In this document: positions 1 to 9,901 of the stretch, piece by piece | How positions within the stretch are numbered: the stretch's first letter is position 1 | Layout: each line of letters starts with the position of its first letter | Assembly: GCF_900099915.1 (NCBI RefSeq) | Contig: NZ_FNDB01000002.1 | Span: 225,910 to 289,909, forward strand | DNA length: 64,000 bases | Source: Flavobacterium omnivorum | GTDB taxonomy: Bacteria; Bacteroidota; Bacteroidia; Flavobacteriales; Flavobacteriaceae | Direction of reading: 5' to 3' | Position numbers and translations under genes: made by a program | The notes under the pieces: generated by a model | Database searches by the model: none | The model's input: the letters and a program-made list of their open reading frames with translations, nothing else | What the model was told of the DNA's origin: nothing

Positions 1-233
1 AAAGTTTTCAATATGAAGGTGAAGTACGTATCCTTACTGATATTGGTGAAAGCGAGATTAAAATTAATGAAGGATTGAAAATCAATGTAGACATCAATGT
101 ATTAATCGAAAAAATATACATTCATCCCAAATCAGAAAACTGGTATAAGAACCTTGTGATTCAATTAGTAAAGCAGTTGGGTTTTGATTTCAAAATTGAA
201 AAATCAGATTTAGAAAGTGATATATTGATTTAA
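1..233 (+). CDS. C-terminal end of an unidentified protein (partial)
   Basis: An open frame runs from the window edge (first full codon at base 3) to TAA at 231-233, giving the last 76 residues of a protein whose start lies outside the window. The visible part is rich in Ile, Glu, Lys and Asn, with no signal, membrane segment or motif that I recognise. The next gene is on the opposite strand and the two stop codons lie 11 bases apart, so the genes converge. Coding status is inferred from the unbroken frame and Flavobacterium-like codon use. Confidence 0.55.
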   Translation, partial: SFQYEGEVRILTDIGESEIKINEGLKINVDINVLIEKIYIHPKSENWYKNLVIQLVKQLGFDFKIEKSDLESDILI

Positions 234-244
234 AATAATTGCTT

Positions 245-967
245 TTAAACTGGCTCATAGCCAATAATTTTCCATTCCCTATTTGACAAATCGATGTAGT
301 AATAGTTAACGACATCATTTTTATCAAATTGACCATTTTTATTGGTATCCTCAACGGTTCTAAAATATAGTCGGTTTTTAGATCCAATCAATTTCCAATC
401 GATTAATTCTTGAAAATCAGATGACATCTTAGTAAATCGATCACCACTAATATCGCTTAAATACAATGCTTTAATATCACTTGTGTCTAATTTACCATCC
501 TTATTTGTGTCCATATCTACCATGGTATACACCATTATTTGGTTTTTGGTCTTATCCGCAACCGACTTCAAATAGGTTGCTGTTTGAATCAAAACAGGTC
601 TTTCGGTTAATTTTTTAATAGAATCTGAATCTACCTTTTGGAATTTTATATTCTGTAAAAAACCGGTGATTTCATATTCGCCGTAGTTTGAGATAGTAAA
701 ACTCAAATCATTGACACTAGAAGAACCATATCTAGACTTTACTCCTCGCTCCCGAATACTTAAATCTGCAATAGGGTGAAGCAGGTATTCCGTACCTTCC
801 ATTTGAAGCGGCAAATCAGCAATTTGTATTTGAGTAGAATCAGCTTTGCTTAATTCTTTTGCTCTATTTGTGCCATCATAAGTAACTTTTGGTTTTTCGA
901 CTTCCTCTTTACAACTTGTTAAAAGTAAAATTGCAATTCCTATTATTGTGATGTGTATTTTTTTCAT
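245..967 (-). CDS. putative lipoprotein with EF-hand-like calcium loops
   Basis: 240 aa. The N-terminus has a lysine pair, a hydrophobic run and the lipobox LLTSC, so it is a predicted lipoprotein with the acylated Cys near residue 19. Two loops in the C-terminal half, DTNKDGKLDTSD and DTNKNGQFDKND, match the DxDxDG-type EF-hand/dockerin calcium-binding pattern. The rest has no recognised domain. The cell-envelope location is known from the signal type; calcium binding is inferred. A TAnnTTTG-type -10 element on the minus strand lies at 988-995, about 20 bases upstream of the ATG, without a well-spaced -33 TTG. The function is unknown. Confidence 0.75.
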   Translation of the reverse strand: MKKIHITIIGIAILLLTSCKEEVEKPKVTYDGTNRAKELSKADSTQIQIADLPLQMEGTEYLLHPIADLSIRERGVKSRYGSSSVNDLSFTISNYGEYEITGFLQNIKFQKVDSDSIKKLTERPVLIQTATYLKSVADKTKNQIMVYTMVDMDTNKDGKLDTSDIKALYLSDISGDRFTKMSSDFQELIDWKLIGSKNRLYFRTVEDTNKNGQFDKNDVVNYYYIDLSNREWKIIGYEPV

Positions 968-1076
968 GTTGTTATACTATTAAAATTCAAATGTAATCAT
1001 TTTTAAAAATGGTAACGCCATTCAATCCTTGATTTAACTAATAAAAATTGAACCCTACCTTCGTCAGAATTCCCCA

Positions 1077-3548
1077 TTACAACTTCGCTGTCAATTTTAG
1101 ATTAAAAACTCTGGTGGTCATATAATTAGGAACTGCATATTGATTTTTCGAATACACATCCCGAACCCAAGTATTGGTAATCGCATTTTGATTGTCAAAA
1201 AGATTAAAAATTTCTAAGCCTATTGCCAACTCTCTAAAATCTTTCAACCAGCCCTTATTATTTTCTTTTATAGTAGCATGATCAATAAAAACCTTAGAAA
1301 AACCTACATCCACGCGGCGGTAATCATTCAATCGGTTTTGGTACAAATAGGGATCGACATACGAGGGTGAACCGCCAGGTAATCCTGTGTTGTAAACTAA
1401 ATTCAAATATAATTTTATACTTGGAATAGCAGGCATATAGTCTTGGAACAAAAGTCCAAATTTCAATCTTTGATCCGTGGGTCTTGCGATAAATCCTTTT
1501 TCATTGCTATTTTCTTCTGTTTGCAAATAACCAAAACTAAACCACGATTCTGTTCCAGGAACAAATTCCCCATTCAAGCGCACATCTAACCCTTGAGCAT
1601 AAGCCGTAGCATCGTTATTAGCAGCATAACGAATCCGAACATTGTCTATTGTATAGGTATTGACATTTGTTAGCGCCTTATAATACAGTTCTGAAACCAA
1701 TTTAAAAGGACGATTCCACATTTTGAAACTATAGTCATTCCCCAAAACAACATGAACCGATTGCTGTGCTTCCGTATTGGGTTGCACTTTCCCATCACTA
1801 TCTCTCAACTCCCTGTAAAATGGTGGCTGATGGTAAAATCCTCCTGAAAGTCTAAAGACCATATCTTTCTCCCAATCTGGTTTAATAGCAAATTGCGCTC
1901 TTGGGCTGAACGTTGTTTGGAATTTCCTTATAATAGTTGCTCCTAAAACTTCCCAATTGTGCATTCGGACGCCAGCATTATACCACACCTCACTAGTCCC
2001 AATGTTGGATTTCAAACTCCACTGACCATACCCTGAGAATCTATTAATGGAATTAAAATTAGTCGCACGGATATTTTGATAGGGAACAAGTGGCCCGGTG
2101 TAAGGCGAATACGGCTGATTATTTTTTGGCAAATCTATAATTGGCGGATTTAATGAAAAACCAGCTGAATCAATGACCTCCCACTCTATTATCCTGTCCC
2201 GAATGGATTCTCGCGTATATTTAATTCCCCATTCAAATTGACTTTCTTTCCAATCATGAAATCCTTTGATCTCCGTATTTACTATTAAGGCGTCCAAATC
2301 ATTACGAGCATGACTCAGCTGAGAACCAATTCCTCTCGTAAAAGCTACCTCACCAAACGTTTCAGAACCTATACTGGCATCAACTTCGCCAAGACGGTAT
2401 TGCGCAAAAATATCAAAATATTCTTGTTCCAAAGTATGAAAAATAGACCCTATAAATTTCAGGGTGAAATTATCTGAGACGTTGAAGGTTGTTTTTAAAG
2501 CTCCAAAATAAGTATCGTATTTATCCTTTTCTTGACCTTCATAAAAAACAGTTAACGCCATAGGATTGTCTATAGTTCCAAATTTAGTCTGTCTTGTTAA
2601 GGGCTGATATTGGTATTTATTTTGAGAAATATTCCCCAGGAAACTCCACTGCCATTTAGCGGAGGCTTGATAATTGATGTTGGTTTGTACATCAGCAAAT
2701 GATGGCGTAAAATTAGTTTGCGTCTCTTGGCTTTTTACCAAAAGGCTATTGTTTCGATATCGAACTCCTGTAACAGCTGACCATTTTTTATCTTTGGAAA
2801 CCGCATCAACCGAGAGGCTTCCGCCAAGAAAACTAGCTTCCACGCTTGCGCCAAATTGAATCGGCTTTCTATAAGTAATGTCTAATACCGAAGATAATTT
2901 ATCGCCAAACTTGGCTTGAAAACCACCTGCTGAAAACTCAACATTTTGAACTAAATCCGTATTGGTAAAACTTAAGCCTTCTTGTTGTCCTGAACGAATC
3001 AAGAACGGACGATACACTTCGATTTCATTAACATAGACCAAATTCTCGTCATAATTTCCACCGCGCACTGCATACTGCGTACTCAATTCATTATTAGAGT
3101 TTACACCTGGCAAGGTTTTTAAAATATTTTCAATTCCAGCATTTGCACCGGGAATTTTTCGAAGAATCTCCGGCTCAATTGTAGTAATTCCTTGAATCAA
3201 CTTTCTATTATTCGCTGTAACAATAACTTCCCCCATTTGCTCTTCTTGGTCACTCATCACTGGGTTGAACTCTTTCTCCTCATTAGAATCCAAATAAAAG
3301 GTAATCGTGACTTTCTTTAAAGAGACATGCGTAAAAACGACCGTTACATTTTGGTTTGCAGGAACTTTTAGATTGTAAAATCCGTTTTTATTGGACTGTG
3401 TGCCAAAATTGGAATAGGAGATATTTACGTTTTCTACCGGCTGATTATTTTTGTCTAAAATAACCCCTTTAATCCGAGCCGTTTGGGCAGAAAGACTGAG
3501 GCTAAATAAGTAAAAAAAGAATACAGAAACTAATTGGTTCGCGTTCAA
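1077..3548 (-). CDS. TonB-dependent outer-membrane receptor
   Basis: 823 aa. After a signal peptide ending SLSAQ there is a carboxypeptidase-like regulatory beta-sandwich (residues about 25-100, starting ARIKGVILDKNNQPVENV), then a plug domain (about 110-225, with LKTLPGVNSNNELSTQYAVRG) and a long beta-barrel ending in an aromatic-rich C-terminus. This is the usual layout of a Bacteroidota receptor importing a substrate across the outer membrane with TonB energy; the ligand cannot be told. The only in-frame start after the upstream TAA is a TTG at 3546-3548, 15 bases after the M23 peptidase gene, so the two are probably co-transcribed. No SusD partner is present. Confidence 0.9.
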   Translation of the reverse strand: MNANQLVSVFFFYLFSLSLSAQTARIKGVILDKNNQPVENVNISYSNFGTQSNKNGFYNLKVPANQNVTVVFTHVSLKKVTITFYLDSNEEKEFNPVMSDQEEQMGEVIVTANNRKLIQGITTIEPEILRKIPGANAGIENILKTLPGVNSNNELSTQYAVRGGNYDENLVYVNEIEVYRPFLIRSGQQEGLSFTNTDLVQNVEFSAGGFQAKFGDKLSSVLDITYRKPIQFGASVEASFLGGSLSVDAVSKDKKWSAVTGVRYRNNSLLVKSQETQTNFTPSFADVQTNINYQASAKWQWSFLGNISQNKYQYQPLTRQTKFGTIDNPMALTVFYEGQEKDKYDTYFGALKTTFNVSDNFTLKFIGSIFHTLEQEYFDIFAQYRLGEVDASIGSETFGEVAFTRGIGSQLSHARNDLDALIVNTEIKGFHDWKESQFEWGIKYTRESIRDRIIEWEVIDSAGFSLNPPIIDLPKNNQPYSPYTGPLVPYQNIRATNFNSINRFSGYGQWSLKSNIGTSEVWYNAGVRMHNWEVLGATIIRKFQTTFSPRAQFAIKPDWEKDMVFRLSGGFYHQPPFYRELRDSDGKVQPNTEAQQSVHVVLGNDYSFKMWNRPFKLVSELYYKALTNVNTYTIDNVRIRYAANNDATAYAQGLDVRLNGEFVPGTESWFSFGYLQTEENSNEKGFIARPTDQRLKFGLLFQDYMPAIPSIKLYLNLVYNTGLPGGSPSYVDPYLYQNRLNDYRRVDVGFSKVFIDHATIKENNKGWLKDFRELAIGLEIFNLFDNQNAITNTWVRDVYSKNQYAVPNYMTTRVFNLKLTAKL

Positions 3549-3563
3549 AGGGTTTGATTTTTA

Positions 3564-5258
3564 TTATTTTTGACTTCTAAAAAAACGAGTTTCAAAGGTA
3601 GTTGAATTTCCTACATTATCAACCACAACCACTTTTAAATCATTAGCACCGTCAGACACTATTCCATCGTTAAAAAAATGCGTTAACTTCTTGGTTTTAT
3701 TATCATATTCAAATAATACCCACTTACCATTTAAATACCCATTATAAGATTTTATACCGGAACCTTCATCGTTAATAGCGAGCTGAATAGTCTTTTGATC
3801 ACTGATCCATTTTCCTTCAATTGGTGTTGCAATACTTATTTTTGGCGCTGCCGTATCAGCAATCAAAGCATATTTTCCCAAGATTTTAACTTTTGATGTA
3901 AAAAGACCGTCTTTTCGATACGTTGGATTATAATTTATTTTCTTGCCTTCGATTCTGCCAATAAACATTTTCTCTCTCTGCCCTTCCGAAGATTTTGTAT
4001 CCTCAATAGAAATTGTAAAATTAGAGTGTGCAGGAACCGTATCGTCATGCAAAAACAAGGTATCATTTTTAACATCAAAATTCAAATCAAAATCTTCGTA
4101 AAACGTTCCTGCAGGAAAGAAAACCGACATGTTTCCTAAAGCAAAATTGCTGTCTTTATTTGCTCGAACAAAATAATTGGATTGCGCAGGTTCCTTATTG
4201 ATTATAGTAGTCAAGATATCATATTTGATTGGGATTGCGATTGTTTTTTTATTTCCAAAAAAATCCGAAACTTCAATGCGATACAGCGAGGCTAAATTTG
4301 GTGTTACTTGCAAAACCCCTTTATTTTCATCGGCTTGAATAAAGCTCAAATTATAGGGAGTTTTCATAAAAAGCTTCTGAACACGTTGTTGCATTTTCTT
4401 GTATCTTGAATAATCAATTAAAGCATTAATATACCGCATGTCATCAAAGGAATAGGTATTGAATTCGTAACCAAAATTTGGTTTCCCATTATAAAAGGAC
4501 TGCACTTTATACACTCCATTGTTATTAAAAGAAACATCATCAGAGTCATAAGCCGAAATCCCAAAACCGATTGCACCATTTGCAACCACTTTATCCGATA
4601 AATAAGTCCCATCTTTTTGTAAAGAAACATTCAGTAATAAAGGACGTTTAGAGTTATTAACCGTAGTTTTTGCATCTAAGGGATATACGTAAACTCCTGA
4701 TACGATTGGTTTCTTCGTGTCTTTTAAAAATGTATTGAATCCAAAAAGCATTGGATTGATGATAAACTCCGTTTTAGAATCTCGAAATTCAAAATGCAAA
4801 TGAGGCCCTTCTGAAGCGCCAGTGTTTCCAGAAAAGGCAATAATATCACCTTTTTTTACCACCATTTCATCTGGTTTAAGAAATATTTCGATTTCAAATG
4901 ATTCCTCTTTATAATGGGTTTTCTTAATAAACCTTTCTATTTCACCATTGGCCATTTTTAGGTGTCCATAAACGGAAGTATATCCATTGGGGTGGTTGAT
5001 ATAAATCGTTTTTCCATTACCGAAAGTGGAGATCTTAATTCTTGAAACATAACCATCCGCAACCGCATATACTTTCAAGCCTTCTTTTTGCTGTGTTCTT
5101 AAATCAAATCCTGCATGAAAATGATTGGGTCTCAACTCTCCAAAATTACCGGATAACTGCATTGGAATATCCAATGGGGTTCTGAAATAATTTTTCGGAT
5201 AGTCAACTTGTGCCAAAATAGTAGTACTGAAAAATAAAAAGAATATCGAAAATCTCAT
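3564..5258 (-). CDS. M23 family metallopeptidase (LytM-type)
   Basis: 564 aa with an N-terminal signal peptide (ends TTILAQ). The peptidase domain occupies about residues 30-190. Zinc ligands of M23 enzymes are visible: the H and D of HFHAGFD, and the HxH of GPHLHFEFRD. These enzymes cut peptide cross-links in peptidoglycan or act as envelope scaffolds. The remaining 370 residues are beta-rich and without a named domain. Envelope or periplasmic location follows from the signal peptide. It lies directly upstream of the TonB receptor on the same strand. Confidence 0.9.
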   Translation of the reverse strand: MRFSIFFLFFSTTILAQVDYPKNYFRTPLDIPMQLSGNFGELRPNHFHAGFDLRTQQKEGLKVYAVADGYVSRIKISTFGNGKTIYINHPNGYTSVYGHLKMANGEIERFIKKTHYKEESFEIEIFLKPDEMVVKKGDIIAFSGNTGASEGPHLHFEFRDSKTEFIINPMLFGFNTFLKDTKKPIVSGVYVYPLDAKTTVNNSKRPLLLNVSLQKDGTYLSDKVVANGAIGFGISAYDSDDVSFNNNGVYKVQSFYNGKPNFGYEFNTYSFDDMRYINALIDYSRYKKMQQRVQKLFMKTPYNLSFIQADENKGVLQVTPNLASLYRIEVSDFFGNKKTIAIPIKYDILTTIINKEPAQSNYFVRANKDSNFALGNMSVFFPAGTFYEDFDLNFDVKNDTLFLHDDTVPAHSNFTISIEDTKSSEGQREKMFIGRIEGKKINYNPTYRKDGLFTSKVKILGKYALIADTAAPKISIATPIEGKWISDQKTIQLAINDEGSGIKSYNGYLNGKWVLFEYDNKTKKLTHFFNDGIVSDGANDLKVVVVDNVGNSTTFETRFFRSQK

Positions 5259-5374
5259 GGTTTACATTTTTGCTAAGGTAAAAAAAAGTATTTAAAACTT
5301 CCATAGAAAATAACTTCATAACCATTTGTAATGCTGGGATTTAATTAATTTAATGCAAAAAAAATAATAAAATA

Positions 5375-5404
5375 TTGCAAAATTAAAAAGGAATACTAAC
5401 TTTG
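5375..5404 (+). promoter_or_regulatory. Bacteroidota-type promoter of the zapA operon
   Basis: TTG at 5375-5377, a 19-base spacer, and TAACTTTG at 5397-5404 match the Bacteroidota sigma-A consensus (TTG, 17-23 nt, TAnnTTTG). Transcription should start near 5411, just before the coiled-coil gene at 5433. Confidence 0.75.
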
Positions 5405-5432
5405 TATGATTATGTAATGAATAGGATATATA

Positions 5433-5723
5433 ATGAGTGCAATTGCAGAAATTATTGATACTCTTGAAAATAAAGTCGAAAAACTTTTTGTTAAAATGAA
5501 AGGTTTAGAGAAAAACAATCAAGATTTGAAAGACGAATTAACAAAAACTGCATCCATAATACAAACTCAATCAAAAGAGATTGAAGCGCTAAAAACGCAG
5601 TATGAAGGACTCAAAATAGCAAATACATTACTAGGCAGTGACGAAGATAAAAGAGATACGAAGCTTAAAATAAATTCATTAATTCGCGAAATTGATTACT
5701 GTATAGCGCAGCTATCCGATTAA
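5433..5723 (+). CDS. small coiled-coil protein upstream of zapA
   Basis: 96 aa, rich in Glu, Lys, Leu and Gln with heptad spacing over about residues 5-80, so it is predicted to be almost entirely coiled coil. It ends eight bases before zapA and shares its promoter. Position and size suggest a division-associated partner comparable to ZapB, but that is inference from context; the sequence alone shows only a coiled coil. Confidence 0.75.
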   Translation: MSAIAEIIDTLENKVEKLFVKMKGLEKNNQDLKDELTKTASIIQTQSKEIEALKTQYEGLKIANTLLGSDEDKRDTKLKINSLIREIDYCIAQLSD

Positions 5724-5731
5724 TAAAAGAT

Positions 5732-6025
5732 ATGGACGAAAAGCTTAAAATTAAAATATCAATAGCAGACCGGGTTTACCCTTTGACGGTAGATCTCTCT
5801 CAGGAAGAAGGGCTAAGAAGCGCTTCTAAAAAAATTGATAAGATGATAAAGCAATTTGAAGAAAATTATGCGGTGCGAGATAAACAAGATGTATTGGCTA
5901 TGTGTGCCCTGCAGTTTGCCTCACAGACAGAACAAAAACAAATTGACAACACCATTGATGGAGAAGCGACCATTGAAAGAATTAAAAAAATCAACGCCGT
6001 TTTAGATCAATATCTCGACAAATAA
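5732..6025 (+). CDS. zapA: cell division protein ZapA
   Basis: 97 aa. The opening KLKIKISIADRVYPLTVD, followed by a stretch with EEGLRSASKKIDKMIKQF and a C-terminal helix, is the ZapA pattern: a short N-terminal head that binds FtsZ and a coiled-coil tail for dimerisation. ZapA bundles FtsZ filaments at the division ring. It is followed at once by a 6S-type RNA, the same neighbour zapA has in E. coli (ssrS), which supports both calls. Confidence 0.88.
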   Translation: MDEKLKIKISIADRVYPLTVDLSQEEGLRSASKKIDKMIKQFEENYAVRDKQDVLAMCALQFASQTEQKQIDNTIDGEATIERIKKINAVLDQYLDK

Positions 6026-6049
6026 ACGTTCTTTACAAAAACTAAGATA

Positions 6050-6212
6050 CTGCCTACATTAGTTCTTATTTGGTAAACTCAACACTAACAATTTAGAATG
6101 AGCAAATCATCACTACTAAAGCATGCCACGCTCCGGCGAGGAAACTTGAACAGTGAGTTAGCTCAAAACTTGTCTTTTCGAGTTTATTCAATCATTCTAA
6201 TGTAGGCTTTTT
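6050..6212 (+). ncRNA. ssrS: 6S RNA (Bacteroidota type)
   Basis: The segment between zapA and rny has no ORF but folds as a long rod. GCCTACATT at 6052-6060 pairs perfectly with AATGTAGGC at 6199-6207, followed by a T run, so the closing stem also works as a terminator. A second complementary pair lies just inside: TTTAGAATG near 6092 and CATTCTAA near 6193 are alternatives for the same strand. Length of about 160 nt, an imperfect rod, and placement after zapA fit 6S RNA, which binds RNA polymerase holoenzyme in stationary phase. The exact ends are inferred. Confidence 0.72.
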
Positions 6213-6233
6213 TATATATAAATTTTAACAAAC

Positions 6234-7799
6234 ATGGACAACATATTAACGATTATTATTTCAGGAATTATAGGGATTGCAGCGGGTTTTGGTATCGCCA
6301 AATTGATAGAAAAAAGCAACATATCTAACTTAATAAAAAATTCAAAAAAAGAAGCCGCTTCCATTTTGAAAGATGCAAATCTTGAAGCCGAAAACATAAA
6401 GAAAGATAAAATTCTACAAGCAAAAGAGAAATTTATTGAATTAAAATCAGAACATGAACAAGTTATTTTATCCCGTGATAAAAAAGTGGCTGAAATAGAA
6501 AAAAGAGTTCGTGACAAAGAATCTCAAATTTCAAATGAATTATCAAAAGCTAAAAAGGTAAATGATGATTTTGAATCTAAAACACTAGAATACAGCTCCA
6601 AAATTGAAAATCTAGACAAAAAACAAGCTGAAGTTGAAAAACTACACAAAAGTCAATTGCAACAATTAGAAGTAATCTCTGGTTTATCTGCTGAAGAAGC
6701 GAAGAACCAATTAGTAGAAGGTTTAAAAGCTGAAGCTAAAAGCAAAGCGATGTCTCATATTCAAGATACGATTGAAGAAGCTAAATTAACTGCACAACAA
6801 GAAGCTAAAAAAATAATCATCAATACCATCCAAAGAGTCGGTACAGAAGAAGCGGTAGAAAACTGCGTTTCTGTGTTCAATATAGAATCAGATGATGTTA
6901 AAGGTAGAATCATTGGTCGTGAAGGTAGAAATATCCGCGCATTAGAAGCTGCAACTGGCGTAGAAATCATTGTAGATGACACACCAGAAGCTATTATCCT
7001 TTCTTGTTTTGATCCTGTACGTCGAGAAATTGCTCGTTTGGCATTGCATAAATTAGTGACCGACGGAAGAATTCATCCAGCACGTATTGAAGAAGTAGTT
7101 GCTAAAACTGCTAAACAAATTGATGATGAAATTATTGAAGTTGGTAAACGTACCGTTATCGATTTAGGAATTCACGGTTTACACCCTGAATTAATTAAAG
7201 TAGTAGGTCGTATGAAATACCGTTCTTCTTATGGTCAAAATTTATTGCAACACTCTCGTGAAGTTTCTAAACTTTGCGGAATTATGGCAGCTGAACTTGG
7301 CTTAAACGTAAAACTAGCGAAACGTGCTGGTTTATTGCACGATATAGGTAAAGTACCCGATGCTGAAAGTGATTTACCACATGCCTTGTTAGGAATGCAG
7401 TGGGCTGAAAAATATGGTGAAAAAGAAGAAGTGTGTAACGCCATTGGAGCGCACCACGATGAAATTGAAATGAAATCATTATTATCGCCAATCATTCAGG
7501 TTTGTGATGCTATTTCAGGAGCAAGACCAGGAGCAAGAAGACAAGTATTGGATTCTTACATTCAACGTTTGAAAGATCTTGAAGAAGTAGCTTACGGATT
7601 TAGCGGTGTAAAAAATGCGTATGCTATTCAAGCTGGTAGAGAGCTTCGTGTCATCGTAGAGAGTGAAAAAGTTTCGGATGAAAACGCTGCTAGTTTATCC
7701 TTTGATATCTCACAAAAAATACAAACGGAAATGACCTATCCAGGACAAGTTAAAGTAACTGTTATTCGTGAAACAAGAGCAGTGAATATTGCCAAGTAA
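6234..7799 (+). CDS. rny: ribonuclease Y
   Basis: 521 aa. Order: N-terminal membrane helix (residues about 3-22), a long charged coiled coil (about 25-200), a KH RNA-binding domain with [19 protein letters not shown] (about 222-260), and an HD domain with LLHDIGKV, the metal-binding His-Asp pair, near residue 368. RNase Y is a membrane-anchored endonuclease that starts mRNA decay. Length matches the family (about 520 aa). It is followed by a strong terminator. Confidence 0.96.
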   Translation: MDNILTIIISGIIGIAAGFGIAKLIEKSNISNLIKNSKKEAASILKDANLEAENIKKDKILQAKEKFIELKSEHEQVILSRDKKVAEIEKRVRDKESQISNELSKAKKVNDDFESKTLEYSSKIENLDKKQAEVEKLHKSQLQQLEVISGLSAEEAKNQLVEGLKAEAKSKAMSHIQDTIEEAKLTAQQEAKKIIINTIQRVGTEEAVENCVSVFNIESDDVKGRIIGREGRNIRALEAATGVEIIVDDTPEAIILSCFDPVRREIARLALHKLVTDGRIHPARIEEVVAKTAKQIDDEIIEVGKRTVIDLGIHGLHPELIKVVGRMKYRSSYGQNLLQHSREVSKLCGIMAAELGLNVKLAKRAGLLHDIGKVPDAESDLPHALLGMQWAEKYGEKEEVCNAIGAHHDEIEMKSLLSPIIQVCDAISGARPGARRQVLDSYIQRLKDLEEVAYGFSGVKNAYAIQAGRELRVIVESEKVSDENAASLSFDISQKIQTEMTYPGQVKVTVIRETRAVNIAK

Positions 7800-7831
7800 C
7801 ATCATCGAGCCTATCCAAAGGAGAAATAAAA

Positions 7832-7871
7832 AAAAGACCTAATGAAAATAATTCATTAGGTCTTTTTTTGT
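7832..7871 (+). terminator. rho-independent terminator of rny
   Basis: AGACCTAATGA at 7835-7845 pairs with TCATTAGGTCT at 7853-7863, with a seven-base loop, followed by a T run. Confidence 0.9.
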
Positions 7872-7919
7872 CTTATCATTTCTATAAGTGGTAGCTCTTT
7901 CTGAGTTTACTAAAGACGA

Positions 7920-8822
7920 TCAAAAATTCTTTCGTGGATGAAATGAATGAAGCACTTCCGTCAAAAACTTTCGATCAAGATGCACATAAATTTCTGTTGT
8001 TGTTATCGATTCGTGGCCTAGCATCAGCTGAATAGAACGTAAATCAGCACCATTTTCTAAAAGATGTGTGGCAAAAGAATGCCGCAACGTATGCGGACTG
8101 ATTGTTTTATTTAAATCTATTTTTACCGCTAAATTTTTAATAATGGTAAAAATCATAGCTCTGGTTAACTGCCTCCCTCGTCGATTTAAAAACAAGGTAT
8201 CTTCAAATCCTTTTTGGATATCAACATGATTTCTAATGGTTTGGCGGTATAATTGAATGTACTTTTGAGTGATTTCACTAATAGGAACAAAACGTTGTTT
8301 GTTTCCTTTTCCTGTGATTTTAATAAAACCTTCTTCAAAAAATAAATCGGATATTTTTAATGCAACCAGTTCAGATACTCTTAAACCACAACCATAGAGA
8401 GTTTCCAGTATGGCGCGGTTTCGTTCCCCTTCATTTGTTGTCAAGTCAATGGCTTCTATAAGTCTGTCGATTTCATCTACAGCTAAAACATCAGGTAACT
8501 TCCGACCTGTTTTAGGCGTTTCAATACTTTCTAAGGGGTTGTCCTTTCGATACTCTTCAAAAATCAAATAGCCAAAAAAACTTTTTAATCCTGAAATAAT
8601 TCTAGCTTGTGAACGTGGATTAACTTCCTTTGAAATGTTATAAATAAATTGTTGCACCATTTCCTCGCCAATATTTATTGGCGAAACCATACTATTATTT
8701 TGATCTAAAAAAAGACACAAACGTTCAATATCAAAAGAATAATTTTCTATCGTATTCTTAGATAAACCGCGTTCAATTTTTAAATAGGCTTGATAACTAT
8801 TTATGTATGTATTCCATTTCAT
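7920..8822 (-). CDS. xerD: tyrosine recombinase XerD
   Basis: 300 aa, the usual Xer length. An N-terminal SAM-like core-binding domain (about 1-90) precedes the catalytic domain. Catalytic residues are visible: Arg in GCGLRVSELVAL, Lys in ITGKGNKQR, HxxR in HTLRHSFATHLL, His in LGHESITTTEIY, and the nucleophile Tyr in the same segment. It acts with XerC/FtsK at dif to resolve chromosome dimers. Position in the chromosomal backbone, away from any island, supports a housekeeping Xer rather than an element integrase. Confidence 0.92.
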   Translation of the reverse strand: MKWNTYINSYQAYLKIERGLSKNTIENYSFDIERLCLFLDQNNSMVSPINIGEEMVQQFIYNISKEVNPRSQARIISGLKSFFGYLIFEEYRKDNPLESIETPKTGRKLPDVLAVDEIDRLIEAIDLTTNEGERNRAILETLYGCGLRVSELVALKISDLFFEEGFIKITGKGNKQRFVPISEITQKYIQLYRQTIRNHVDIQKGFEDTLFLNRRGRQLTRAMIFTIIKNLAVKIDLNKTISPHTLRHSFATHLLENGADLRSIQLMLGHESITTTEIYVHLDRKFLTEVLHSFHPRKNF

Positions 8823-8850
8823 GACTACAAAGTAACTCTTTTTGAGCTTA

Positions 8851-8878
8851 AAAAAACCACTACTTAGAGTGGTTTTTT
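8851..8878 (-). terminator. terminator of the barrel gene 8899-9489
   Basis: AAAAAACCACT at 8851-8861 pairs with AGTGGTTTTTT at 8868-8878. Read on the minus strand it follows the barrel gene and ends in a T run; it separates that gene from xerD. Confidence 0.85.
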
Positions 8879-8898
8879 AACGATTTAAACTTGCATAA

Positions 8899-9489
8899 CT
8901 ATTTTCCCCATTTACCGCCACCTACATAAAATCCTAGATGAATCCCAACATAGGAATTAGCTACTGTACCTTGATTATTCCCATTAATATCTTGTAAAGT
9001 CGATTCTGGTACTAAATTATATTCCAATCCCATTCTAAACTTTCCCCACTCAAAACCACCACGAACTAATCCTCCCATTTTACCGGTTGCATCTACAGTA
9101 AAATCATTATTATTATTCGTATCATCCACCTCTACATTTGCAATACTATAATAACCCGCGCCAGCGCCTATATAAGGAACAAAAGATTTTCCTGCGCTGT
9201 TGAAATAATAATCATAAGTAGCAACATACGAACCATTAGCAGCCACTTTTGCACTAGTAGTGGCACCTGAATCATTTATATCGCGAACAATCGCAGCTAC
9301 TCCTATACGTAAACCAACATTCATATTATCTTTAATATTATATTTTGGTTCTAATGAAAGCAAAACTCCTCCACCACCGTTTGTTGGCACAGCACCTAAA
9401 TCTAAGCCAACTCTAAAACCACCTTCATTTTGTGCGTTACCGCTTAGACAAAACAAACCAATACAAACTGATAAAATAACTTTTTCCAT
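8899..9489 (-). CDS. small outer-membrane beta-barrel protein
   Basis: 196 aa with a signal peptide (ends CLSGNAQ). The mature part alternates Gly, aromatic and polar residues as in eight-stranded barrels, e.g. GLDLGAVPTNGGGGVLLSLEP and PYIGAGAGYYSIANVEV, and resembles the OmpW/OmpA-like barrel group. No enzymatic motif. It has its own terminator; function unknown, outer-membrane location inferred. Confidence 0.8.
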   Translation of the reverse strand: MEKVILSVCIGLFCLSGNAQNEGGFRVGLDLGAVPTNGGGGVLLSLEPKYNIKDNMNVGLRIGVAAIVRDINDSGATTSAKVAANGSYVATYDYYFNSAGKSFVPYIGAGAGYYSIANVEVDDTNNNNDFTVDATGKMGGLVRGGFEWGKFRMGLEYNLVPESTLQDINGNNQGTVANSYVGIHLGFYVGGGKWGK

Positions 9490-9901
9490 TTTTAAAATTT
9501 TTTATTAATATTACTATAAAATTATACTAATTTTAAAGTAATATACTTCTTACCATTACAAGTTGTTAACATTTTTTACTGGATAAAAATTAAATCATCC
9601 AATGACACAAAAAATATAAATACTATATTCTTAAGTCATCATTTAAAAATTAATACTAAATAAAAAAATAAATAAAGAATAATTACACAAAATATAATAC
9701 ACTATTGCTTAAACAATTAGGCTTTAAAAAAGCTTATACACTCATAAAAACGCATTAATAAAAGGCAGCGAAGAACGATTCAGCATAGTTTTGGACCAAT
9801 TTTTGCTTTTTGAATATTCGAAATAGTTCACAATAATTAACAAACAAAACAGTTTTAAGTAAGAGTCCCATTTCAATTAATAATAATCAATAAAAAAAAT
9901 T
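9490..9901. other. intergenic region between divergent barrel genes
   Basis: 412 bases, very AT-rich, upstream of both outer-membrane protein genes. It should hold both promoters, but I find no clear TTG-N19-TAnnTTTG on either strand and no ORF, hairpin or repeat worth naming. Confidence 0.5.
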
